DNA from: Margaritifera margaritifera
Taxonomy: Eukaryota; Mollusca; Bivalvia; Unionida; Margaritiferidae
Length of the DNA: 64,000 nucleotides
Direction: 5' to 3'
Assembly (NCBI GenBank): GCA_029931535.1
Contig: JAQPZY010001569.1
Coordinates: 1,583,001 to 1,647,000, forward strand
Shown: piece by piece, positions 12,775 to 24,100 of the stretch
How positions within the stretch are numbered: the stretch's first letter is position 1
How the letters are laid out: each line of letters begins with the position of its first letter
Translations under genes and position numbers: made by a program
The notes under the pieces: model-generated
Databases searched by the model: none
The model's input: only the letters and a program-made list of their open reading frames with translations
What the model was told of the DNA's origin: nothing

Positions 12775-13020
12775 ATTACAGAAAGTCCCAATTCCAGGAT
12801 AGGATGTTATCGCTCACTCCATAAGGTGAAGTTATAATAGGAGCCATTGGTGTAGAACCATGCTGAAGGATTTGACGAAATCGAAAAGAATGGCATCCAA
12901 ATGCTCACCAGAATTGAGTCTTGTGTCTAGGTCTCGAAGATTATCGAGTTCCCATAGATCGTCGTGTACGGAAGCCAACTTGTCGGTGAGATAGGATACT
13001 TTGTTTTTTTCATATCTAGA
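12775..13020 (-). pseudogene. LINE reverse transcriptase, motif A part
   Basis: Reading the minus strand gives DLDTRLNSGEHLDAILFDF followed by VKSFSMVLHQWLL. This matches the non-LTR RT motif A pattern (hhDFxKAFDxVxHxxLL), with serine in place of the second aspartate. Upstream text LASVHDDLWELDN is also LINE-like. A stop follows shortly after. It lies on the same strand as the RT fragment at 10,270-11,125 and upstream of it in reading order, so the two are most simply parts of one element. Confidence 0.8.
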
Positions 13021-15714
13021 GGATAAGAGGAATTAACATTCATTCTTTCAGGTACTGATGGATTTTCGATAATATTTTAAATGACATTGGATGCCAACCT
13101 GTTAATACTTCGTATCTATTTATAGGTTTGTTGTTGTTGTTTTAAATCTTTTTCTGCGTGTTAATCTTAAATATTCTATTTTTTCCATACTCTATTGATA
13201 AACTTTCTAAGGCCTGTGATGTGGCCTTGACTGGCACGAGAAAACAGTACAACACGACATCATGCATAATACGGTCATACACTGTGCAGAATATGTTATT
13301 TAGATCGCACATGTTCTTCGTCCTCTTTTAGTTAGGATGATTACGCTCGCACTGCATAATTGCATCTTATGCTCGATACGCTTTTACTGGTGTTAGCAAT
13401 ATGTTGACCAATGACAAATCCAGCGAGTATAGTGAAAAGGCGAATAAATTTATTTTTGACAAGCAAAGGCAAAATATGAAGTTTTTCGATTTCTTAAGTA
13501 ATAGCCTTTTCTTTTTTTTCTTTCTTTCTTTCTTCTGCTTTTTTTTTTGGGGGGGGGGATGGGAGGCTGGGGATGGGTATCTCTATCAACATTCAACCAT
13601 ATGCTATTATTCTTCACGCTTTTTCTCTATATAGATTTCGATGCCTGGACGTGCTTTTTAAATACAATTTCATTACTTCATTTATCGTCCCGTCGTGTGT
13701 TCCGACGTACGTTTGTTTCGTCACAGTGTTATATACTCCCGTTTCTGGAGAGAATGCATCTTTCAGTGACGTAATGGCCACAACATTTGTTACACTTCTC
13801 AACACTGCTACAAGTTGACGAACACAATTTGTGGGAAATCCTATTACTAATAATTGTGAATTAAAACAAAAATACTTCATGTACTGCTTTATATAGTTTC
13901 ATGTGGAACTGTCATTATATTATTATGTTGAATCTTTGTTATTACAATTTGAGCATATTTAAAAGAAAAACATACTTTTACCATATTTCTCATAATTTAT
14001 TCAGTTTTCACTATTTTTGTAGTCTTATTTGACAAATTTTCTATGCTGTTCTATCAAAGTATTACTCCATTCTCTCTGATGGTAAATGAAACAATTTTTT
14101 CTGAAAAATTGTTCTTTCGTACTTAATTATCTGAATCTTGATATATTTTACTTATTTTGAACTATTTACTTGTCTTTATTTGTTGGAAGTGCTACAAATG
14201 ATATAAAATCTCAATTAAATCGTTCTCCTCTGACTTCATGGTTTGTATATGAATATTTGGGTTTCAAATGAAATGCATGATAAAGAATGTCAGTTTGCAA
14301 TTAATGTGGTAACCATTGCAGGTTTTATCTGGGTTCAAGTCGTTGTTATTTAACATTAACGTGCTAATTGTTCCAGTCAATTTCGAACTTGGTAAATGAA
14401 GAGTTTGCTCTAAATCGGCCATTTCAATGTATTATATTCTTCAATTTTCACTATCTTAAACGTAGTTAAATAATAGATTGTACAAAATCTGCACCATATC
14501 CGGCATGCAATAGTTGTTGGTAGGTTTTACAGTTCGTTTGCTTTGCATGCATTCTCTAGGATCTGTTGTTTAACTTTCCTGGTTTTTGTCTTCGCTTTCT
14601 ACAGTTGGTTTTGGTTTTGGCAATGACTCCAATTTGTAAATGACATAGCAGATACCAATTAGTCACAAAAAGTTGGATATAGAATACGTCCCGAATAATA
14701 AATTTTTGTTATTTTAGCTTGTATGTTTACTATGATTGTAATTCTCATTAGATGATTTAAGCAAGTCCTTTCATACGTTCTCCTCCATTTGTTCGAGATC
14801 CTTGTCTATTTGTTCCAAGTGTTTTGTTGCATCTGTTGTAAAACAAAGAATCTATTCAAACTTTCTTCTGTGTTCTGTAGATTTTGGAACGAACTGACTA
14901 TTTTCCTCGTGTTAATTCGTTCGCCAGTAGTTATATGCCTCTTCTGTTGTCATTGTATGTCTGATTTAGCCCAGCTGTCTTTCACGGTGTGTTTGCACAT
15001 TCCAGTTCTTGTATAATGTCTCTCTGTGTTTCCTCTTCTACTGATGTCGCTCAACGCCAAGTTCCCCATGATATGTTGTGTCTAGGCTTCGCCGATTTGC
15101 TTGCAGCTTTAAGTGTGTTAAATTCTTTCATCTCGTTACGGAGTTTGTGTTTTATATGCTATGTTAAATTTCAAATGCTCCTTGTTGAGTGTGGACTATA
15201 GGGGCACCATTGAAGCATACAATCTGACTATTTAGGTAGTGAAAAAATGTAACTAACTGATTGTCTCTAAACGTAACTAAATAATTGTCACAATGTCGCT
15301 TATTTGTAACCAATTGTCACAATGTCACTAATTGTTACCTAAAGTCAATAAATGTCACTGAGTCAAAAAGGCAGAATAATCAAACCAACTGTACAACCAT
15401 GCAACAACTATAACGTGACTGACATGATGTAGATTTTTTAGTTTTTCAAAATGTCAGAACATATTAAACTGTAGTTAGTACGCATTGTTGAACAGGGTTT
15501 TAACAGTTGTCTGCAACATGTTGTTGCAAAGAAATAGTCTGTTACAAAATAGGGCCAACGTCTAAATTCTTTTCCGCAGAGTTGTTTAAACTATTAGTGC
15601 CTTTGTCTATGCCCGATTTTACCAAGGTGCTGTATAAACTGTCGCTTCTCTAAAAATGTATGATAACCTACGACAAGAGCTTCACTGTTAGTTTGCGTAG
15701 GAAGATATTTTCAC
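13021..15714. other. AT-rich spacer, possible decayed coding trace on the minus strand
   Basis: There is a G-run (13,551-13,559) and mostly unstructured AT-rich DNA. On the minus strand, 14,790-15,190 reads in broken frames with lysine/glutamate-rich text (for example LEQMEENV), which could be an old coiled-coil coding sequence. I could not assign it. Short TAACTAA / TTGTCACAATGTCACTAA words repeat imperfectly at 15,245-15,350. Confidence 0.35.
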
Positions 15715-15743
15715 ACGCACACACACACACACAAACACACACA

Positions 15744-15807
<64 letters not shown>
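15715..15807. repeat. (CA)n-(TA)n compound microsatellite
   Basis: A CA-rich run followed by an uninterrupted TA run abuts the left end of the pogo-like element. It provided the TA target dinucleotide. Confidence 0.96.
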
Positions 15808-15811
<4 letters not shown>

Positions 15812-16898
15812 GGAGCCTCGTTAATGCGGACACCTTGGTTCCCAGTGAATATTTCCGGATTAATGAGTTTTCCGGATAATTGAATCATGCACATATTTAT
15901 TTTACAATGTCATCATACCGTATACATGTACTGTACATGTACATGTATTTGCTAGCTGTAAATGTACTGTGTATGCAATAATGGTTGAAATAAATTAATG
16001 AATACATCTATTGACTTGTGTTTATTTCACTTTATTATTACATGCACTTGTACATACACATACAGTAAATATAAGTTTAAACAATTAACACATCAAACAC
16101 TTCACACTATGTACATGTACTCTACTTGTCAACGCTTGCTTGATGGTAAAAAGTACCACGAATACAAACTGATATCTCGCAGTTAAATGTGTTATAGTCA
16201 ACTAATAAAATGCGGCCATTTTTATAAGTCGTATTTTACAACTGTTATAGCTGCTAATGAGCCTGTATTCTGAGATGAAGCCCTATACTGTCCACAGCTT
16301 AAGTCAATCAACATTATTTGTTCAGCCATCAACAAACTCTGATTGTTACATACAATTGGTAAACAGCAAAAAGAGACTTAATGACACTTAATTTATTAAC
16401 CATATGCTACGTCAAAAAGTGTGGACGATTTGATCCCATTGTGTTTATTTAATTATTAACACCCCCGTCGGCGACTAGCTAAAACAGACACTGTTTATAC
16501 AATCGCTGGTTACAATACGGTCAGGTTACTTGAAGTCCCCCCCCCCCCACACACACACACACAAACACACACATGATCACGTGATCAATTTATAAGTTTA
16601 ACGTGCCACTAGAATTTGACCAATCAGAGATTGATACTTTGACACACCTCTAAATTTGAGTAGGTGAATCGGTGTTATCCGACTGACTGTATTTTCATAT
16701 ATTATTTTTTTTCCGGATTATCGAGGCAAGTTTTATAGTAATTTTACACTTTGGTCCCCGATTTTGATTTCCGGATCCGGAACGCGGATTTCTTGACTAA
16801 CGGAGCAAATTAACGTTTAGGAAATCCGTTCCCGTTGAACTCTGTCCGGATAGCGAGATTTCCGGATAATCGGAGTCCGGATTAACGAGGCTCCTCTG
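15808..16898. mobile_element. Non-autonomous pogo/Tigger-like DNA transposon, 1,091 bp
   Basis: The left end reads CAGAGGAGCCTCGTTAATGC and the right end, reverse-complemented, reads CAGAGGAGCCTCGTTAATCC, a nearly perfect terminal inverted repeat of about 23 bp. Both ends are flanked by TA, the usual target duplication of the Tc1/mariner/pogo superfamily. CAG...CCTCGTTAAT...CGGA termini are typical of pogo/Tigger families (established knowledge). Multiple TCCGGATTA/TCCGGATAAT words lie just inside each end and may be transposase binding sites (inference). No transposase frame is present, so it must have been mobilised in trans. Confidence 0.9.
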
Positions 16899-16924
16899 TA
16901 TATGGTTTTATAAGCAGAAGTCAT

Positions 16925-17008
<84 letters not shown>

Positions 17009-17032
17009 TTTTATAAGCAGAAGTCATGGACA
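16899..17032. repeat. Direct 31-bp repeats bracketing a (TA)n run
   Basis: A 31-bp segment containing GGTTTTATAAGCAGAAGTCA lies immediately right of the pogo-like element (16,899-16,929) and again at 17,002-17,032. About 75 bp of pure TA separates the two copies. The arrangement suggests that a TA-run-plus-31-bp unit was duplicated in tandem and that the transposon sits in the TA run of the first copy. Confidence 0.9.
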
Positions 17033-19842
17033 TGTATCACTGGTTCAATTAAATCCGGAAATACATCGCTGTCTAGCTTCTTTTTTATATCTAGAAACAA
17101 AATTGTTCACCTCGGCCGAGTTTAGAACCAAAGACCTTTCATGTACGTCATGCAAAAAAAAAAGTTTTGCCTATAAAATACTAGCTGACGACATTTTACA
17201 ATTTCCATCTACTGGTAGTACTAAGATTTCACATAGTACAATATACAGCTGTAGTGTAGGTAAATAGAGAGAGTACTGGCATTAGATCTGGATGTACTCA
17301 TTTACTGTTTTGTTACGCGTGGAAAAAATGATCGTACTATATCAAAGTTTGCGATGCGCCAAAATTCTCTCTATTTATAATCTTTGTTTATCTTGTAGGA
17401 ATACATGTTTGATTATATTTGGAAGGGTCCATCATAAGATTTTAGCAATAATTTACTTTCTACAACCTGACATTTACTCAGCACTATTTATCCAGGATTG
17501 TGCCGATATACCGTTAAACCCAATACGTACATACATTCACGTATTCATCATCAGCATCACCACCAGCACTACCAGTATGATAAATACCGTCGCTTCTTCT
17601 TTTCATTTTTGTACAAATACATCTCTGAAGAGGTAATACTGCTAAAACCTAATCTCGAAGATTACACAGCCTTGTACCATGAAAAGACGATTGCTCCTTC
17701 TCCTTCGACAGAAAATTAAGCATCCAACGGAAACGGGCAACGGTGTTGTGTTTTTAAGGATGCAACTGCTCTGAGCTTATTCTCATCTATTCTAGACTGC
17801 AGACGGGATTCAATAATCAAATGACTACCCGAGCAGCCCAGTCAATGTACCTGCATGTAATTCTATTTCGGAAATTATCCGCAGACTATATTTCAGCTGT
17901 ATGCTTTGACGAAGATACATAAAAAGAATAAAGGAAAATATTGGGTACCTTTTCATTATTGATTGGCATGTCCTGCAACTGGGAGAAAATTAAGAAGTTG
18001 TGTTTAAAAGATTCAAATAATTATGGTAATCAGATTATTGTCTATCACGGACACAATCTGTCTATATATTCGGCTTGACCCTTATTGATATTGACCCTTA
18101 TTGCTATGTTATATTCTGGTTGACTCTGTGTTCATTTTCTGAAATCATTAATGCCGATTTTTTACTGACAAAGTTGTTATATTACTCCTGGACATGAGGG
18201 AGACCAGAAAGAGAGTGCATGTATGTGGAAAACCAGTCTTCCAAACAAATACAATGGTGATAGAGAAAAACCCTTTTTTAAATTAAAAAAAAAAGAAACC
18301 CCTCTCCCACCCCCCACCCCCGAGCTAATTCAATGGTTGTGATATCCAATGGACATTACAAATGAAATCCAGGTACTAATATGACAACCCTCTCACCATG
18401 TAGCGGAGTTGTTTTTATTCTTTTCTTATCAAAACAACCCTTATCTGCACACATGTATGCATGACGAATCTGAGTATTAGCCAGTCTGTCAGTACGGACA
18501 CGTCGTGGTCACAACCTTGAAGCCTGTAAGTGTTAGTAGCTTGACACAAGGAATTCCTTTGCCTTCTTAGACAAAGATAACACTTCACTTTATTCGTCCG
18601 CTTTTCAAAGAATCTAATTGGGATTGCGTCATTCTGCCTGTCAGGACGTTCGTGCGTGCGTATGCATTGTCACGCATCACATCCTATAACACTTCACTTT
18701 ATTCTTCCGATAGTTTATTCGTAACGATAGTTACTTCAAATTTTAATATAAACCTGGGGGGTGGGGGTGCGATTGATGTGCACAGGTTTAAGCATTTCGA
18801 TCCATCCTGTGAATGCTGAGTTTGCGGGGTTGGAACTTTATGTATGTATATATACGAAGGTAGTGGGGGTAGGGATAAATTAGAAAAGCTTGTGGATAAT
18901 GCTTTGCTGTAAGACTTCTGGTGACTGATGTTTTATGTCCTCAAGAGACTACCTTTCATTTCTTAATGAATTGCCCCCGCGACGGAAGAAAGCACATTCC
19001 TTGTAACCGACCATGAACTAGAAGGGATATGTTTTTAAGCAAAGACGTGTCTCTCATCAAACACACATACTTCGCTCCGACAATTAATATCATTCTCTGT
19101 CACTAGCACTTGACAAGAGGAAAGAAAAAATCTGGCTAGGTAAATGAAAAATAAAAATGTATCCTTTAACAGATATACAAGGTCAATAGTTTATATTTTG
19201 TGCGAAGAACTGGATGTTCACTGGTGTAAGATATCTTGGAAACCATTTGTGATGACAAATGATGTCAGCTTCTGATGTTGATAGCAGTGCCAAGAGAAGC
19301 AATGCTAGTTACAGTGAAATCTGTTTACAAAGGACACACAAGGAACCACTTATAGAATACTGGACTAAAACAAAGGATCCGTGTTTGGAAACAACGTATT
19401 TGCCCAACGTATTTGACTCAAAATGTTAAAGTCCAAAAAGTTCAGTAATGTGGAAAAAATGCGTGACGAAATGGAATAAAAATCTAAAGAAGTCAGCTAT
19501 ATATGCATGCAAACATGCATACCAAATTTACTTCTGCTTAATCGTGTTTACAAAGTTTGGTCAAAAAAACAATCCAAGTAAAAGAAAACAACCCAAGTCA
19601 AAAAGTTCAAAAATGTGTTTTAAAAAAACAGCGACAAGTTAGATAACAGTCACCAGACTTCTCCGTCATAAAATTTGACTGGACATTTCGAGTAAGAAAT
19701 GTTACTTCAGACAGAAAACTTACTCAAAATTGACAAATCTAGCCTTTTGATTGGTCAGAATATTTTCGAGTAAGATTTGGAGTCTAATAATGTTTTATGA
19801 TGGAGAGGTCAGAACGTAATCAGGTCTTGGAAACTGTACTCA
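17033..19842. other. Spacer, no gene supported
   Basis: A 114-codon plus-strand frame at 17,292-17,636 is open but unrecognised, and its serine/threonine-rich end comes from an ATCA-rich stretch. Other landmarks are a C-rich patch at 18,300-18,322 and a G-rich patch at 18,757-18,770. Nothing else is recognisable. Confidence 0.45.
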
Positions 19843-20096
19843 AGGTATATCCTCTTAAATCTGGATTGGCTAAATGGCTTTTGTGATATCGTGCTTACAA
19901 GGTATCTAAATATCCATCCTGTCTAGTCTGGTTTGGCTAAATGGTTTTTGAGATATCGTGCGTACAAGGTATTTAAATCTCCTGTCTAGTCTGGTTTGGC
20001 TAAATGGCTTTTGAGATATCGTGTTTGCAAGGTATCTAAATCTCCTGTCTAGTCTGGTTTAGCTAAATGGATTTTGAGATATCGTGTTTACAAGGT
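19843..20096. repeat. 63-bp tandem repeat, 4 copies
   Basis: The unit contains TTGGCTAAATGGCTTTTGAG, ATATCGTGTTTACAAGGTAT and CTCCTGTCTAGTCTGG. Successive GATATCGTG words lie about 66, 63 and 63 bp apart. Copies are diverged at the left edge. Confidence 0.9.
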
Positions 20097-21679
20097 AAAT
20101 GTATACAAGGTCCAGAAACGTTCAACAATGTGTTTTAAAAACAAACAACTGAAACGTTCTGATATGGCGTGAACAAAAGTCGGAGTCCAAAAGCTTCAAA
20201 ATTGTGTAAAATAAAAATTAAAAATTGATGTAATGGCCTGAAAATCCAATCATGTCATCTACATATGCACACAAACACGCCTTTAAAATGTAATTTCTAT
20301 ACATGAAGTGGTTTTTGCTTAATTGTGCCAGAAAATGTTGTGTCAAGAAAGTCACAAATTTAATAAAAACGTGTCAAAGGTCGGAAAATCTAAGGAGATC
20401 AGCTTTAAATACGCCTACTAAATTTAATTTGAAAGGTTTTTGCGTAATTATGCTAACAAGCTCCCATGACAGACGGACGGAAAATACGAGATGTTGATAA
20501 CCCCTGTGTAAATATTGAGGGTTTAAAAATATGGAAAAACTTTTTGAACCTGACCTTTCCAAGATAAAAAAGTGGCTTCTACACTGAAATAACCGTTGTG
20601 GTAACTTTTACCTGTACATCTGTTGGAAAAGGCGGATTAAAAAACAAAATGTAAGGAAGAAAAATTAATGTTTTTTTTAAATGTTACTTAGTGTGTCGCT
20701 GACTTTGATACTAATGGCTTTGCATGCGATGCGCACTGTGTTTATACATGCCTGTAATTATTTACTTATTATTTTCTGAGCCACGGAATAATACTAACTT
20801 ATCTCTGTATGAAATCCACATATAATTGTCATTAGAAGGTAAGAAGCAGACGGAAACTGTGAACATATGGATTAATTAAGCATATCCAACGTACTAGATT
20901 TTACCGTATTAAAACACCAGTAAAAGTTGAATTGATGTTTTATAAATTTCCCTCAGAGGTGGTAAACAAAGAATGGCTTCCAAATAAGACATCGAGAGAA
21001 CACACACGAACATATTCGTTCACCCAACCACGTGAGTCCTTGATGTTTTCAGACAAACTCCATTGCTTCCAGACATCTGAGGGTAAAACTATATTTAATT
21101 ACAGCACTTTTGTTCCGGACAACTGCTTCCATCTAAAGTTTCCAAAATATATTTTTTAAATGGATAAATGTGTATACAGCTGCTGATTTACCGCAGAAGG
21201 CACACATTTTAGTCCACAAACTGTCCCATAAATCGATGACAAAAGAAAAGAACAAACACAACCCGCGATATCATACCTGCGAAACGTAATTTCTTTATAT
21301 TATTTTTTTATTTTTATTTTTTTTTTTATCATGGTTTAAGTTTACGCTGGGATGATCAATCTAAAAGGGGCCAAGAGTCCAATTGTTTCGAAAAATAAAT
21401 AAGTTGGATTTTGTAAATTCACTTTAATGCTTTCTGAAACTGACAACACACAATATTAATCATTTCTTTTACTTTTCAAAATCTTTTGACAGACTAGCAT
21501 TTTTAAAATTCAGTCTTACACAAAGTCCAGAAACTGATGTCTCTCGGTTTTCGTTGAAAGTAAGGGAGTCTTGTTTTGTAGATGGCTAGGTGAGAATGGT
21601 AATATAGTAAATGAGCTGAGGTACATATGTAAAGGAAAACACTCTGACCACGTAGAACACCGACAATCAAACCCAGGTG
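20097..21679. other. AT-rich spacer, nothing recognised
   Basis: Short frames on both strands show no domain signals. The region at 20,100-20,510 carries diverged AAAACGTTC/AAGTCACAAATTT words but no clean array. Confidence 0.4.
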
Positions 21680-21910
21680 AGATATGGTCAGTATGAAGCT
21701 GGACTCAAAATGTGGATCTAGCTCCATTTAACATTGATATAGGAAGTTGATAGACAAATTCCGCTGAACTTATATCAATATAGAGCTGCATATAAAATTT
21801 GCCTGAAATCCATTAATAAGTAAGGAAAGCATTGTGTGGAAACAAAAAGGGTGGGTCCAACAATCAGGGGCTACAAGTCCGATCAGTGATGATGCAGATC
21901 AAACACTGAA
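21680..21910 (+). repeat. Solitary copy of the ~150-bp repeat found at 28.15-29.6 kb
   Basis: The sequence shares the order ATCAATATAGAGCTGCATA, AAAATTTG, CTGAAATCCA, TTGTGTGGAAACAAAAAGGG, TGGGTCC, AACAATCAGGGGCTA and GATGATGCAGA with the units of the array at 28,150-29,620. It is an isolated, diverged member of that family. Confidence 0.7.
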
Positions 21911-21948
21911 AGTTCGAACTAACACATGATTATAATGTATAACCGTAC

Positions 21949-21950
<2 letters not shown>

Positions 21951-21996
<46 letters not shown>
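21951..21996. repeat. Poly-T run
   Basis: Forty-six or so consecutive T bases lie at the left edge of copy 2 of the duplicated block. Copy 1 at 7.69 kb has no such run at the equivalent point, so it may be a later expansion or an insertion tail. Confidence 0.95.
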
Positions 21997-21997
<1 letters not shown>

Positions 21998-21999
21998 TC

Positions 22000-23090
22000 G
22001 TGTTGTATGAGAACTTGGGTTCTGGGTTTAAGTATACATAAATGTAACGGTAGTATTCTGAGAAGAAAAAAAAAAGAAGAAAAAAACATCAAATAAATTC
22101 ATGAAAGTAATCATTTGCTTTAATTTGTTTTTTATGCAACAATTTTCTTAGACAATGCTGATAAAAACTGGTCACCCATGATCCCCATAAACAGCAGTTT
22201 TAATTAATTATCGTTAAATTTCTGCAAATGTTAACCAAGAAAACTGTATTTTATCACTAACATCACAGCATTCGCGCTGCCAATTTTATCATAAAAATGT
22301 ATCATAAACAGTCCACACTATAAAACATTATTGGTAAACTAATTTGCCGTAGATCGCTGTTTTCAACCCGTGAATCCTTATATGCGTGCAAGATTTTTAA
22401 TTAATGTATAAATTTGTTGTTTTTGTTGTTGTTTTTCGTTTTTTTTTTTGTTTTTGTTTGTTTTTTGCTTGTATGTTTGTTGTTTTTTTTTGTTTTTTTT
22501 GGGGGGGGGGGGGTTTGGGGGGTGCATGACTTTTTACGGTATCACTGGGGATCTAAACAACAAATGTGTACAGTTTGTTTTAAACATCATTAAGTGCTAC
22601 AAATGCAAAGGAATTCCAACAGACTATAGGTACTTTTCAATTCTTTTATTTTTTAAAACAATACCCGATCGATTTCAAGAAATGTAAATTTACTTCTAAT
22701 TTCTGACTGTTTTGCTCTTCATAGTAACAAAGTATTACAAATCTTTAGACCCGTAGAGTGTGAAAAGACAAAACCCATCAGACTGGAAATTTTCAGGTCA
22801 TCTCTAAAAATCTTCTAGAAAGAAGACATGGAAACTCTAACCAACCCCGACAATGACACAGCAAAACCATTAGAATCATGACGAAAATGACAGCAAAGCC
22901 ATCGCAATCATGACGAAAATTACAGCAAAGCCATCACAATCATGACGACAATGACAGCAATGCCATCACAAGCATGACGACAATGACAAGCAAAGCCATT
23001 ACAATCATAACGACAATAACAGCAAAGCCATTACAATCATGACGACAATGACAGCAAAACCATTACAATCATGACGACAATTAGTCTCGT
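22000..23090 (+). repeat. Duplicated block, copy 2
   Basis: It aligns collinearly with 7,690-8,470 (landmarks listed there). Relative to copy 1 it carries an inserted T/G-rich stretch (about 22,420-22,525, including a run of about 12 G) and a much longer terminal tandem array. No gene is visible. The short frame at 22,448-22,687 is generated by the T/G-rich stretch. Confidence 0.8.
22850..23090. repeat. ~30-bp minisatellite at the end of duplicated block copy 2
   Basis: The unit contains ACAATCATGACGACAATGAC and AGCAAAGCCATT, repeated about 8 times with AGCAAAACC and GACGAAAAT variants. Copy 1 of the block ends at the same place in a different, shorter 24-bp array built from related CCGACA(A/C)TGACA words. 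Confidence 0.9.
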
Positions 23091-23689
23091 TCAACCTGAC
23101 CTCTCGCGTAGATCATCGCCCTATAAGTGTCTGGTAATGGTCAACATAAACGATTGTAACGCAGAAAAATAGGGTGACCATACATCTGGTAAAGTGGATT
23201 ATTGGTTGACAGTTTAGTGAACGTTCTTAATAAAAACGTCGATCACATAAAGCACATCAAGTATGTATATGTAATACAGGTTTTCGCTTCTGCACGAAAA
23301 TCTGCGGCAATAACTTATTGAGCATATGTGACAAGCGGCACTCATTGTCCACTTTGACACATATGCATTCTACTACCTACAAAGTAATTGTAAATAGTAT
23401 GCAGTATGGTTTAACGGCACATCAACACAATACTGGCCATATCGTGTCAATTACAATTCAAGTTCTAACAACATAATATAAAGGATTTTTTTAAAATCCT
23501 TAAAACATAATTAAGCTTTGCTGTGTAGAATATACAGTTTCATCATCGAGTTCACGTAATAAACTTCTGCCTCACAGGGTGTAAGTCGATACACTCGACA
23601 AGAATGTGTTCCACTTTTAGTGGACGCTGGCAGGTTATACATTCTGATCGAGGTTGACCCCTCAGTAGGTACGATATGAGGCTCTGATT

Positions 23690-24100
23690 TCATTGAATTT
23701 ACTCTGAAAAAGGAGAGGAAGTTTTGAGAACGTTTTGAATTCAGAAAGATCAAATATTAGTTTGGGAGGTTTTGATAACCACGATGGTGATTTGGGAATA
23801 CAAAATTCTGTAATATTTGCAAGATTGATTCTGCTGCTTCTAGGTGATGACGATTTAGTATGCCAAAAGGTGGAACAACATTTGGTTCCTGCGTGCACAA
23901 TGTGTGATATTTGGGACAAACTAACGAAATCATATGGCGGGATTAAATGGATTAGTCTAGTAGTATACTGAAGAACCAATTTAGTTCGTCTGAGATAAAG
24001 TAATGGTTCATTTGCCTCATCAAAAAGGCTTTCTGAAGGGGAAGTTCTAATTGCTCCCAGACAAAGTCGAAGTTGATGATTGTGTATCAGTAGATATAAG
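23690..24100 (+). pseudogene. Possible Ty1/copia-type gag remnant
   Basis: The plus strand reads FARLILLLLGDDDLVCQKVE, then CTMCDIWDKLTKSYGG and, after a stop and frame change, LKNQF. This follows the pattern of copia gag (UBN2-like) proteins, in which an 'A..I...L.D..L..V....TA...WD.L...Y' helix segment precedes an 'L...F' helix. No zinc knuckle, protease, integrase or LTRs were found nearby, so the identity is tentative. An unrelated decayed gene is the alternative. Confidence 0.35.
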
